DNA from: Streptomyces sp. CA-278952
GTDB taxonomy: Bacteria > Actinomycetota > Actinomycetes > Streptomycetales > Streptomycetaceae
NCBI RefSeq assembly: GCF_028747205.1
Contig: NZ_CP112880.1
Coordinates: 7,661,501 to 7,725,500 of the forward strand
Reading direction: 5' to 3'
DNA: 64,000 bases
The notes beneath the pieces were generated by a model. That model made no database searches, was not told the DNA's origin, and saw only the letters and a list, made by a program, of their open reading frames with translations. Below are positions 40,909 to 48,607 of the stretch, piece after piece (position 1 is the first letter of the stretch; the number at the start of each line of letters is the position of its first letter). The position numbers and the translations under genes were made by a program.

Positions 40909-41346
40909 ATGATCCATGAGCCGCGTAACGCCGGCGCACGGGCGGGCGCGACGGTCGACCAGCTGCTGGAGAAGATCCGTTACGAGGGCGCCTACCCGAC
41001 GCGCGAACGCGCCGAGGAGAGCCTCCGCGCTGTGTTGGGTGCGCTCGGTCGGCAGGTCACCGGGGATGAGCGCGTCGCGCTCGCCGCGGCCCTGCCCAGG
41101 GAGGCCGCCCTGGTGTTCACCTCGGAAGTGCCCGCTGTGAAGCAGCTTCCCGGTGCCGCCTTCGTCCGTGATCTCGCCGTGCACACCGGCGGTACCCCGG
41201 CGACCGCCCGATGGGACGCCGGCGTCGTCCTGAGCCAGATCGCCGCTCTGATGGGGGACGCTCTCGTCGCCCGAGTAGTGAGCAGCCTGCCGCCCGGCTA
41301 CGCGCTCCTCTTCGGCCGCGCCGAACTTCTCGCCCAGGCCGCCTGA
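40909..41346 (+). CDS. DUF2267 domain protein (2)
   Basis: This is a 145-residue protein paralogous to the one at 40403. DQLLEKIRYEGAYPTRERAEESLRAVLGALGRQVTGDERVALAAALP and SSLPPGYALLFGRAE align one-to-one with it. ATG 40909 is preferred over ATG 40888 because AAAGG lies 12 nt upstream and the earlier start has no site. The tandem pair after a heat-shock gene suggests stress expression. The function is unknown. Confidence 0.82.
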   Translation: MIHEPRNAGARAGATVDQLLEKIRYEGAYPTRERAEESLRAVLGALGRQVTGDERVALAAALPREAALVFTSEVPAVKQLPGAAFVRDLAVHTGGTPATARWDAGVVLSQIAALMGDALVARVVSSLPPGYALLFGRAELLAQAA

Positions 41347-41353
41347 TCCGAGG

Positions 41354-41387
41354 CTTCGCGGCGGCCCGGTCCAGGGTCGCCGCGAAG
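41354..41387. terminator. Hairpin between convergent DUF2267 and SulP genes
   Basis: CTTCGCGGCG (41354-41363) pairs perfectly with CGCCGCGAAG (41378-41387) around a 14-nt loop. It lies in the 89-bp gap between the two stop codons and probably works in both directions. Confidence 0.75.
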
Positions 41388-41435
41388 TGGGGTGGCAGGC
41401 ACCGCTGCCCGGGGACGCTGTCCCGGGGCCCGCGG

Positions 41436-42905
41436 CTACCGGCGGATCGTCACCGGCTCGATCTCCGCGTTGTTGTGCCGGCGCGCCCAGTTCTCCAGGG
41501 CGACCCGGCAGGCGTGGTCGAGGTGGCGCAGACCGGTCAGGTCCAGCTCTATGGGCTGGTCCTGCGGGAGCTTCTCCAACTGCTCCAGGATGCGGGGCAG
41601 TCGCAGGAAGGTGGCGTTCCCGGTGAGGGCCACCACGACCCGGCCGCCGGTGAGCCGACGGGTGGTGAGCTGGACGTGTGAGGTCTCCCAGGCCGACTTG
41701 ACCACTGCCAGCAGCAGGCCGAGCACGACCCCCTCGAACAGGTTGGTCACCACGATGGCGATCGCGGTGACCGCCAGGAGCACGGCCTCCCCGCGGTGTT
41801 CGCGCCACAGCGGGCCGAACTCCTTGGCGGGCACCAGCTTGCACCCGGCGTGGACGAGGATCCCGGCCAGCGCCGCCAGCGGGATGATCCCGACGGCGGC
41901 GGGCAGCAGCGCCGCTAGGAGCAGCAGCCACAGGCCGTGGGCGATCCGCGAGAGCGCGGTGGTCGCCCCGGCCTGGACGTTGGTGGTGCTGCGGACGATG
42001 ACCGCGGCCATCGGGAGCGCGCCGAGCGCCCCGCAGATGGTGTTGCCGACGCCCTGGGCCACCAGCTCCTTGTCGTAGTCGGTGCGGGGCCCGTCCTGCA
42101 TCCGGTCGACGGCCGCCGCGCTGAACAGGCTCTCGGCCGAGGCGATGAGGGCGATGGCCAGGACGGTGCCGATGATCGCCACGTCGGCGAGCCGGGCGAA
42201 ATCCGCCCCGCCGGGCGGATCGATGGCCTGCAGCAGCCCGTTCACATCGGCCACCGCCGGCCGCAGCCCGGCCAGGGAGGCGACGGCGGTGGCCAGGACG
42301 ACCGCGACGAGGGGTGCAGGGACGAGACGTACGGCGGCCGGGAGCTTGGGCCACAGCAGCAGCACGGCGACCGTTCCGGCGCCCAGGCCGAAGGCGGTCA
42401 GGGCCTCCTGGGTCGTGGCGATCTCGACGGCGAGACCCGGAAGTCCGGCCAGCTTGGCGAGACCGCTGCCCGGCTGTTCGGTGTCGGCCATGGCGTACAC
42501 CTGGCCGAGTACGAGGATCAGGCCGATGCCGCCGAGCATGCCCTGTACCACGGAGACGGAGATGGCGCGGAACCAGCGGCCGAAGCGCGCCAGGCCCAGC
42601 ACCACCTGGAGCAGTCCGGCGGCCAGCACGATCGGGCCGAGCGTGCCGAGGCCGAATTCCTTGATCGCCTCGTAGACGAGCACGGTGAGTCCTGCGGTCG
42701 GCCCGCTGACCTGCAGTTTGCTGCCCGGCAGGAAGCCGACGACGAGCCCGCCGACGATGCCGGTGACCAGGCCCAGTTCGGCCGGGACTCCGGAGGCGAC
42801 GGCGACGCCGACGCACATCGGCAGCGCGACCAGGAAGACGACGAGCGACGCGAGTAGGTCACGCCGTACGACGTGGGGGTTCTTGAGTTCCTTCGCGGAA
42901 ATCAC
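41436..42905 (-). CDS. SulP family anion transporter, probable bicarbonate transporter (copy 2)
   Basis: This is a 489-residue protein with the same order as the copy at 26415: VVFLVALPMCVGVAVASGVPAELGLVTG, ASAESLFSAAAVDRMQDGPR, GALPMAAVIVRSTTNVQAGA and a C-terminal STAS domain (VALTGNATFLRLPRILEQLEKLP). The start GTG 42905 is 75 bp after the carbonic anhydrase stop, with GGGAA upstream. Bicarbonate uptake is inferred from the paired carbonic anhydrase; sulfate is the other option. It shares whole sentences of sequence with copy 1, which marks the two as close paralogs. Confidence 0.9.
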   Translation of the reverse strand: MISAKELKNPHVVRRDLLASLVVFLVALPMCVGVAVASGVPAELGLVTGIVGGLVVGFLPGSKLQVSGPTAGLTVLVYEAIKEFGLGTLGPIVLAAGLLQVVLGLARFGRWFRAISVSVVQGMLGGIGLILVLGQVYAMADTEQPGSGLAKLAGLPGLAVEIATTQEALTAFGLGAGTVAVLLLWPKLPAAVRLVPAPLVAVVLATAVASLAGLRPAVADVNGLLQAIDPPGGADFARLADVAIIGTVLAIALIASAESLFSAAAVDRMQDGPRTDYDKELVAQGVGNTICGALGALPMAAVIVRSTTNVQAGATTALSRIAHGLWLLLLAALLPAAVGIIPLAALAGILVHAGCKLVPAKEFGPLWREHRGEAVLLAVTAIAIVVTNLFEGVVLGLLLAVVKSAWETSHVQLTTRRLTGGRVVVALTGNATFLRLPRILEQLEKLPQDQPIELDLTGLRHLDHACRVALENWARRHNNAEIEPVTIRR

Positions 42906-42980
42906 GGTGGGTTTCCCTTGTGGGTACGGTCGCGCCCGGCCGGGGGGCCGAACGCACGAGCGTGGGGGGAGGGAAAACCG

Positions 42981-43577
42981 TCAAAGGCGGGCGAACTCGG
43001 TTCCGCGCTCCGGTCGGTGGACGCTGACGGAGCCGGTGTGCACTTCGTAGTACCAGGCGTGCAGGCCGAGGGTGCCCTCGGCGAGCCGCTCGCGCACCGC
43101 GGGGTAGCCCCGCAGAGTGTCCAGCTGGGCGAGGGCGTGGGCCTGGATCGCCACGGGGAGGCCGTCGGGGCCGGCCGCCGGGTCCCTGCCGTCCGTGGAG
43201 TGCTCCAGCCAGTGGCGGACGGCGGGCATGGCGGAGAGGTCGTCGCCGCGGAACACGGCGCCCACGGCACCGCAGTGGGAGTGCCCGCACACGATGATGT
43301 CGCGCACCTGGAGCGCGCGCAGCGCGTACTCGATGGTCGCGGCCTCGCCCGTGGGCCGGTCTTCCGGGGGATAGGGCGGAACGATGCTGCCCGCGGTGCG
43401 GAGTTCGAAGAGCTGCCCCGGGCGGGCGCCGGTGATCAGCGAGGGGACGACACGCGAGTCCGAGCACGTGATGAAGAGTGCTTCGGGGGTCTGGCCGTCC
43501 GCGAGATGTTCGAAATGCTTTGCGTTCGCGGCGACGTGCTCGGTGAATGTCCGGGCGTGTTCTACGAGGGACTGCAT
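42981..43577 (-). CDS. Beta-class carbonic anhydrase (copy 2)
   Basis: This is a 198-residue enzyme with zinc motifs ITCSDSRVVP and CGHSHCGAVGA in the same positions as copy 1, and the same end LGLHAWYYEVHTG. The ATG at 43577 has AGGAGG upstream; a longer frame to 43736 is unlikely because it lacks a ribosome-binding site and has odd composition. It forms an operon with the SulP gene 75 bp downstream. The promoter must lie in the AT-richer gap to the right. Confidence 0.92.
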   Translation of the reverse strand: MQSLVEHARTFTEHVAANAKHFEHLADGQTPEALFITCSDSRVVPSLITGARPGQLFELRTAGSIVPPYPPEDRPTGEAATIEYALRALQVRDIIVCGHSHCGAVGAVFRGDDLSAMPAVRHWLEHSTDGRDPAAGPDGLPVAIQAHALAQLDTLRGYPAVRERLAEGTLGLHAWYYEVHTGSVSVHRPERGTEFARL

Positions 43578-43893
43578 GGTGGCCTGCCTCCTGCATCCGG
43601 CGGTGCCGGGGAGCGGTGTGGTCGGGTCATATTGACGAATGAGCTGTTTTTTACCGGATGAATGTTCGGAAGGGCGAGGGTGCCTCACCTTGCGTTTTGC
43701 CGGATGGCAGTCGCGGTGAAGCCCGCTCCGGTTCACTCCTTGCGGATACGACTGCAGCAGAGCATAACGACCAGAACTTTGCTATCGCATTACCTTCTCG
43801 TGAAGGAACACAAATGCGCCACCCATGTCATTCATTCGGCTTGTTCTTTGTGATAGCCAATGAGTGGGGGCGCTGCGGAGGAAGGCTGAGCCG
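43578..43893. other. 316-bp AT-rich gap
   Basis: Between 43640 and 43860 the DNA is clearly richer in A and T than its surroundings (runs such as GTTTTTTACC and AACTTTGCTATCGCATTACC). It must contain the promoter for the carbonic anhydrase operon on the minus strand. On the plus strand a 17-residue frame (GTG 43800 to TGA 43853, VKEHKCATHVIHSACSL) is rich in His and Cys but has no ribosome-binding site. No gene is accepted. Confidence 0.5.
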
Positions 43894-44589
43894 TCAGATG
43901 CGGCGGCCGTGCAGAAAGAGGTGCGGTTCGGGTGCGCCGGCCGGGTGGTCCGGGGTGAAGAGCGCGCTGTGCTCCCACTCCACGGCGATGCCCGCCCGCG
44001 TGATCAGGGCGGTGAACTCCTCGGCGCCGAAACTGGAGACCCGGACCGGCTGCCCCATGAACACCGCGTCGACGCCGACGGCGTCCACCGGTACCGTCGC
44101 GGCGACCAGCAGTCCGCCCGGCCGCAACGACCGCGCGAGCCGCTCCAGCAGTTCGCGCTGGTCACCCCGCTCCAGTTGCAGCAGCGAGAAGTACACGCAG
44201 ACCGCGTCGAACTCGCCCTCGGACAGGGGGAGACCGCGGACGTCCGCACACCGGAACTCCGCCTCCGGCACCTGCCGGGCCGCGAGCGCGGTCATCACCG
44301 GCGACACATCGACGCCCAGCACCCGGTGCCCCGCGTCCGCCAGGGTCCGTGCCGTGGGCCGGCCCGTACCGCTGCCCACGTCCAGCACCCGGCTCCCGGG
44401 GGTCAGGTCCGCCAGCAGCCGCTCCAGCGACTCGCGGTGGGCGGCCGAAGCGGCGAAGGCCCGCTCGTACTCCGCTCCCAGCGCGTCGAACACCGCCGCG
44501 GCCGGATGCCCGGGGCCGGCGTCCGCGTCCGGAAGTCCCTGGCCGCCACGGGGTTCCCCGCTGTCACCGAGTCCCTGGCCGTCACCCAT
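43894..44589 (-). CDS. Class I SAM-dependent methyltransferase
   Basis: This is a 231-residue protein. Motif I is VLDVGSGTGRPTA (about residues 65-77), followed by VLGVDVSPVM, the post-I acid FRCADVRGLPL and the LARSLRPGGLLVAATV motif III. ATG 44589 has GGAAGG 9 nt upstream. The gene stands alone, divergent from the small membrane protein at 44739. The substrate is unknown; the fold is that of ubiE/Methyltransf_11 types. Confidence 0.85.
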   Translation of the reverse strand: MGDGQGLGDSGEPRGGQGLPDADAGPGHPAAAVFDALGAEYERAFAASAAHRESLERLLADLTPGSRVLDVGSGTGRPTARTLADAGHRVLGVDVSPVMTALAARQVPEAEFRCADVRGLPLSEGEFDAVCVYFSLLQLERGDQRELLERLARSLRPGGLLVAATVPVDAVGVDAVFMGQPVRVSSFGAEEFTALITRAGIAVEWEHSALFTPDHPAGAPEPHLFLHGRRI

Positions 44590-44738
44590 CGAGGCGATCC
44601 TTCCGTGGTCGGCGGCGGGCCGGGATCCGCGTACCCGGCCGCTGTGAGCGTCCCCCGAGAGCGCCTGAGTATGCCGCTCCCGCACCCCTGAGTACGTTCC
44701 CCGATGTTCCGGTTCCCGGGCCGCTGTTCGATGGGCGC

Positions 44739-45008
44739 ATGACCTCCGAAGCGCCGCGCCGCCCCCGTATCCAGCACGTCACCACCGCCGGCTCCGCCCT
44801 GGCCGTCACGCTGCTCCCGCTGGTGGTCGGCGCCCTGCTGGCCAAGACCATGGCGGCGGACCCGATGACGTCGGTGAACGCGCTCGTCACCAGTGGCGGC
44901 CACCGTCCGCGGGTGTCGCCCAGGGAGTGGCGCCGGTGCGGTGGCCACGCGTTGCGGCGGCTGCGGACCGCCGACCGGGCCTCCCTCGTCCGCGCCGGCA
45001 CGCGCTGA
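44739..45008 (+). CDS. Small single-helix membrane protein
   Basis: This is an 89-residue protein with one hydrophobic segment (about residues 16-38, TAGSALAVTLLPLVVGALLAKTM) and a basic C-terminus rich in Arg (SPREWRRCGGHALRRLRTADRASLV). The ATG at 44739 has only GGGCG nearby. Coding character is good, but I do not recognise the family. The stop overlaps a terminator hairpin shared with the convergent ABC gene. Confidence 0.55.
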   Translation: MTSEAPRRPRIQHVTTAGSALAVTLLPLVVGALLAKTMAADPMTSVNALVTSGGHRPRVSPREWRRCGGHALRRLRTADRASLVRAGTR

Positions 45009-45043
45009 CGCCGCCCGGCCGATTCGGTCCGGCCGGACGGCGT
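45008..45043. terminator. Hairpin between convergent genes
   Basis: ACGCCG (45008-45013) pairs with CGGCGT (45038-45043), and the inner CCGGCCG/CGGCCGG arms extend the stem around ATTCGGT. It lies between the stop of the small membrane protein and the stop of the ABC exporter. Confidence 0.65.
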
Positions 45044-45059
45044 GGCGACGGGCGCCGGC

Positions 45060-46958
45060 TCAGCGGACCGGCTGGACCGGCCTCTTCCCCTCCGACGACG
45101 GCCGCGCGAACTGGGTGCGGTACAGCTCCGCGTACCTCCCGTCGGCCGCCAGCAGCTCGGTGTGTGTGCCGTTCTCGACGATCCGGCCCGCCTCCACCAC
45201 CAGGATCCGGTCGGCCGCCCGTACGGTCGAGAGCCGGTGGGCGATCACCAGGGCGGTCCGGCCCGCCAGCGCTTCGGCCAGGGCCTCCTGGACGGCGGCC
45301 TCCGAGGTGGAGTCGAGGTGCGCGGTCGCCTCGTCGAGGATCACGACCCGCTGACGGGCCAGCAGCAGCCGGGCGATGGTCAGGCGCTGGCGCTCCCCGC
45401 CGGAGAGCCGGTAGCCGCGCTCGCCCACCACCGTGTCGAGCCCGTCCGGCAGCGAGGCGATCAGACCGTCGAGCCGGGAGCGGCGCAGGGCGTCCCAGAC
45501 GTCGCCCTCGGAGGCGTCGGGCCGGGCGATCAGCAGGTTGGCCCGCACCGACTCGTGGAAGAGGTGCCCGTCCTGGGTGACCATGCCGAGCGTGTCCCGG
45601 ATCGAGTCCGCGCTCAGATCGCGTACGTCGACACCGTTGAGCCGCACGGAACCGGTGTCCGTGTCGTACAGCCGGGGCAGCAGCTGCGCGATCGTCGACT
45701 TGCCCGCTCCGGAGGAGCCCACCAGGGCGATCATCTGGCCGGGTTCGGCGCGGAAGGAGACGTCGTGCAGGACCGTGGCGCCGCCCCGGTCGTCGAGCGT
45801 GGCGACCTCCTCCAGCGAGGCGAGGGAGACCTTCTCGGCGGAGGGGTAGCCGAAGGACACCTTGTCGAACTCCACGGAGACCGGGCCTTCCGGCACCCGG
45901 CGGGCGTCCGGCTTCTGTTCGATCAGCGGCTTCAGGTCCAGGATCTCGAAGACCCGCTCGAAGCTGACGAGCGCGCTCATCACCTCGACCCGGGCCCCGG
46001 CCAGCGCGGTGAGCGGCGCGTACAGCCGGGTCAGCAGCAGCGCCAGCGCCACGACGGCACCCGGCTCCAGGCTGCCGCTCAGGGCGTAGTACCCGCCGAG
46101 CCCGTAGACCAGGGCCAGTGCCAGGGCGGAGACCAGGGTGAGCGCGGTGATGAACGCCGACTGGGCCATCGCCGTACGGATGCCGATGTCACGCACCCGG
46201 TCGGCGCGGGCGGCGAACTCGGCCGACTCGTCGGAAGGGCGCCCGAAGAGCTTGACCAGCGTGGCGCCGGGGGCGGAGAACCGTTCGGTCATCTGGGTGC
46301 CCATCGCGGCGTTGTGGTCGGCGGCCTCCCGCTGGAGTCCCGCCATCCGGGCCCCCATCCGGCGGGCCGGCACGACGAACACCGGAAGCAGCACCAGCGA
46401 GAGCAGCGTGATCTGCCAGGAGATCGTGAGCATCACGGCGAGCGTCAGCATCAGGGTGACGACGTTGGAGACGACGCCGGAGAGCGTATTGCTGAACGCC
46501 CGCTGCGCGCCGATCACATCGTTGTTGAGCCGGCTGACCAGGGCGCCGGTCCGGGTCCGGGTGAAGAAGGCGACCGGCATCTTCTGCACATGGTCGAAGA
46601 CGGCGGTGCGCAGGTCCAGGATCAGGCTCTCGCCCAGGGTCGACGACAGCCAGCGGGTGAGCAGGCCGAGACCGGCCTCGGCGACGGCGATGAGCGCGAT
46701 GAGCAGGGCGAACCGGGTGACGGTCCCGGTCTCCGCACCGTTCACGATCGCGTCGACGACCTTCCCGGCCAGCAGCGGGGTGGCCACCGCGAGCAGCGCC
46801 GTCAGGACGCTCAGCACCAGGAAGCGGTAGATCCGCCGCCGATGGGGCCGGGCGAAGACCATGATGCGGCGCAACGCCGTCCGGGAGAAGGGCCGGCGGT
46901 CCTGCTGGGCGTTCATCGCACTGTGCAGCGAATGCCACGCGGTGACTTCCATGTCCAT
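45060..46958 (-). CDS. ABC exporter, fused permease-ATPase
   Basis: This 632-residue half-transporter works as a dimer. Six transmembrane helices occupy about residues 40-330. The nucleotide-binding domain has Walker A GSSGAGKST (about 420-428), Q-loop VTQDGHLF, signature RLSGGERQRL and Walker B VVILDEAT, with the switch His in IAHRLST. ATG 46958 follows GGAG. The promoter upstream has a 19-bp spacer holding a SoxR/MerR-type palindrome. An ABC transporter (SCO7008) is one of the few SoxR targets known in S. coelicolor, so this may be its counterpart, exporting redox-active compounds. Confidence 0.9.
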   Translation of the reverse strand: MDMEVTAWHSLHSAMNAQQDRRPFSRTALRRIMVFARPHRRRIYRFLVLSVLTALLAVATPLLAGKVVDAIVNGAETGTVTRFALLIALIAVAEAGLGLLTRWLSSTLGESLILDLRTAVFDHVQKMPVAFFTRTRTGALVSRLNNDVIGAQRAFSNTLSGVVSNVVTLMLTLAVMLTISWQITLLSLVLLPVFVVPARRMGARMAGLQREAADHNAAMGTQMTERFSAPGATLVKLFGRPSDESAEFAARADRVRDIGIRTAMAQSAFITALTLVSALALALVYGLGGYYALSGSLEPGAVVALALLLTRLYAPLTALAGARVEVMSALVSFERVFEILDLKPLIEQKPDARRVPEGPVSVEFDKVSFGYPSAEKVSLASLEEVATLDDRGGATVLHDVSFRAEPGQMIALVGSSGAGKSTIAQLLPRLYDTDTGSVRLNGVDVRDLSADSIRDTLGMVTQDGHLFHESVRANLLIARPDASEGDVWDALRRSRLDGLIASLPDGLDTVVGERGYRLSGGERQRLTIARLLLARQRVVILDEATAHLDSTSEAAVQEALAEALAGRTALVIAHRLSTVRAADRILVVEAGRIVENGTHTELLAADGRYAELYRTQFARPSSEGKRPVQPVR

Positions 46959-47042
46959 GGGGCGCTCCGAAGTCTGATGGCCCCCGGTCTCCCCCGACGG
47001 CCTGCGGATCCCGAGGGCCGTGCGGCCCCGGGTTCACTCGGA

Positions 47043-47073
47043 ACGTTAGGACCTAAAGTTTGGTTGAGGTCAA
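47043..47073 (-). promoter_or_regulatory. MerR/SoxR-type promoter with 19-bp spacer
   Basis: On the minus strand the -35 is TTGACC (47073-47068), the spacer is 19 bp and the -10 is TAACGT (47048-47043). Inside is the dyad ACCTCAA (47070-47064), CCAAAC, TTTAGGT (47057-47051) with one mismatch between arms. A long spacer with a central dyad is the hallmark of MerR-family activation, and the ACCTCAA arm is the SoxR-box word. The start would be near 47036, about 78 nt before the ABC gene. Confidence 0.7.
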
Positions 47074-47126
47074 GGGTGACGGGGCGGAGGCGTCGGAGCA
47101 CGCCCCGGTCTGGGCGATCGCGCGGG

Positions 47127-47168
47127 CGGTCGGGACGGTCATGCGGACGGTCGGGACGGTCATGCGGG
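47127..47168. repeat. 21-bp tandem repeat upstream of the RNase H gene
   Basis: CGGTCGGGACGGTCATGCGG plus one base occurs at 47127-47147 and 47148-47168, with the last base differing. It ends 17 bp before the RNase H ATG. Confidence 0.8.
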
Positions 47169-47185
47169 GCTGGCATGATCAAGGG

Positions 47186-47899
47186 ATGAACGAGTGCATG
47201 ATCGCCGCGTGTGACGGGGCGTCGAAGGGAAATCCGGGCCCGGCCGCCTGGGCATGGGTCGTCGCCGACGCGGAGGGGAACCCCGTGAGCTGGGAGGCCG
47301 GTCCGCTCGGCACCGCGACGAACAACGTCGCCGAGCTCACGGCGCTGGCAGAACTGCTGGAGTCCACCGGCCCGGCGGCGCGCGTCGAGGTGAGGATGGA
47401 CTCGCAGTACGCCATGAACGCCGTGACGAAGTGGCTTCCGGGATGGAAGCGCAACGGCTGGAAGACCTCCGGTGGCAAGCCCGTCGCCAACCGTGAGCTG
47501 GTCACCCGCATCGACGCCCTGCTCGCCGACCGCTCGGTGACGTTCCGCTATGTGCCCGCGCACCAGGTGAACGGCGACCCCCTCAACGCGATCGCCGACC
47601 AGGCCGCCAGTGAGGCGGCTGTGGCCCAGAGCCCGGCCGGTACGGCGCACGGTGCCACGGCTCTGCCGGTACCCGCGCCCGCGCGGTCCACGAAGGGGCG
47701 CTCGGAGGCGTCCGGGGCGTCCGGCGGCGCGAAGGGGCGGAGTGCGGCGGGCGCGTCCCGGGGCGGGCGGTCCACCGGCACGATCGCGGCGCGCTTCGCG
47801 GGCCGGTGTCACTGCGGGAAGCCGTACGCGGCCAAGGAGCCGATCGCGAAGAACCCGAACGGCTGGGGCCACCCGGAGTGCCGCACCGCTCCCGCCTGA
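47186..47899 (+). CDS. rnhA: Ribonuclease HI with basic/zinc-finger-like tail
   Basis: This is a 237-residue protein. The RNase H fold is complete, with catalytic acids D10 (ACDGASKGNPGP), E50 (NNVAELTAL), D72 (MDSQYAMN) and D138 (NAIADQAA). It cuts RNA in RNA-DNA hybrids. The C-terminal 90 residues are unusual: an Ala/Gly/Ser/Arg-rich linker, then a short C-x-C...C segment (RCHCGKPY...HPEC) that could be a zinc ribbon. ATG 47186 has AAGGG immediately before it. A CATGAT box 6 nt further upstream could give a leaderless message. It is divergent from the ABC exporter. Confidence 0.88.
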   Translation: MNECMIAACDGASKGNPGPAAWAWVVADAEGNPVSWEAGPLGTATNNVAELTALAELLESTGPAARVEVRMDSQYAMNAVTKWLPGWKRNGWKTSGGKPVANRELVTRIDALLADRSVTFRYVPAHQVNGDPLNAIADQAASEAAVAQSPAGTAHGATALPVPAPARSTKGRSEASGASGGAKGRSAAGASRGGRSTGTIAARFAGRCHCGKPYAAKEPIAKNPNGWGHPECRTAPA

Positions 47900-47991
47900 T
47901 CACGCGAGGACGTCGGGAGGAGATGCCCGGAGGGCGGTCCGCCCGGTCGCGCGGGCGTCGTGGAGATGCCGCGGGTGCGCTGTCGGGAGGC

Positions 47992-48519
47992 TCAGACGTC
48001 GGCCCAGACGAGGCGGCCCGCCAGTGCGGCGCGGGTGCCCCAGCGGGCCGCCAGCGCGTCGACGAGCAGGAGGCCCCTGCCGTCCTCCGCCAGGTGGTCG
48101 AGCCTGTCGTCGTCCGCGCGGCCGCCCGTCGCCGGGGACCCGGTGGCGGGAAGGCCCGCCGAGTCAGCCGGGGAGGCTGGTGCCGGGATCCGGGCGCGGC
48201 CGCGGTCCCACACGCAGATGCGCACGCCGTCCGCGGAGCGCAGGAGCCGGCAGCGGATCCGCCGGGTGCTGGTGTGCTGTACGGCGTTGGTGACCAGTTC
48301 GGTCACTATCAGGGCCGCCGCCTCGATCCGATCGGCCGGCTCGTCCCAGGCCCGCATGGCCTCCTGGACCCGGTGCCGGGCCTCCGGAACGCCCCCGGGC
48401 AATCGGGGAACCCACCAGCTGTGCGCACCACGGTTTACTCCGGCACTTCGGACACCTCCGTCACCTCGGACACCTCCGTTATCGGGGGCACGCTTCGCGC
48501 AACTGGCTATTTCCGACAT
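47992..48519 (-). CDS. ATP-binding anti-sigma-type regulatory protein (HATPase_c_2), second copy
   Basis: This is a 175-residue protein. The N-box is IEAAALIVTELVTNAVQHT. RICVWDRGR follows and is less canonical, and the late G-rich box is DGRGLLLVDALAARWGT. The ATG at 48519 has GAGAG upstream. It is divergent from a DUF5753-type XRE regulator with an 88-bp gap containing a perfect palindrome. Such kinase/XRE pairs are very common in Streptomyces and their targets are mostly unknown. Confidence 0.8.
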   Translation of the reverse strand: MSEIASCAKRAPDNGGVRGDGGVRSAGVNRGAHSWWVPRLPGGVPEARHRVQEAMRAWDEPADRIEAAALIVTELVTNAVQHTSTRRIRCRLLRSADGVRICVWDRGRARIPAPASPADSAGLPATGSPATGGRADDDRLDHLAEDGRGLLLVDALAARWGTRAALAGRLVWADV

Positions 48520-48534
48520 GTATGCACTCTCGGC

Positions 48535-48552
48535 GCAAAGCGCATACTTTGC
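48535..48552. promoter_or_regulatory. Palindromic operator between kinase and XRE genes
   Basis: GCAAAG (48535-48540), CGCATA and CTTTGC (48547-48552) form a perfect inverted repeat. It is 15 bp from the kinase ATG and 55 bp from the XRE ATG, a good position for autoregulation by the XRE protein. Confidence 0.6.
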
Positions 48553-48607
48553 AAGCGACAGAGTGTGGAATGCTCCGCCCCGGGGCTCGACGAGGAAGGT
48601 TCTGCGC

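Noticed and set aside
43577..43736. Longer start of carbonic anhydrase 2
   Set aside because: The extension has no ribosome-binding site, and the ATG at 43577 has AGGAGG and matches the family start.
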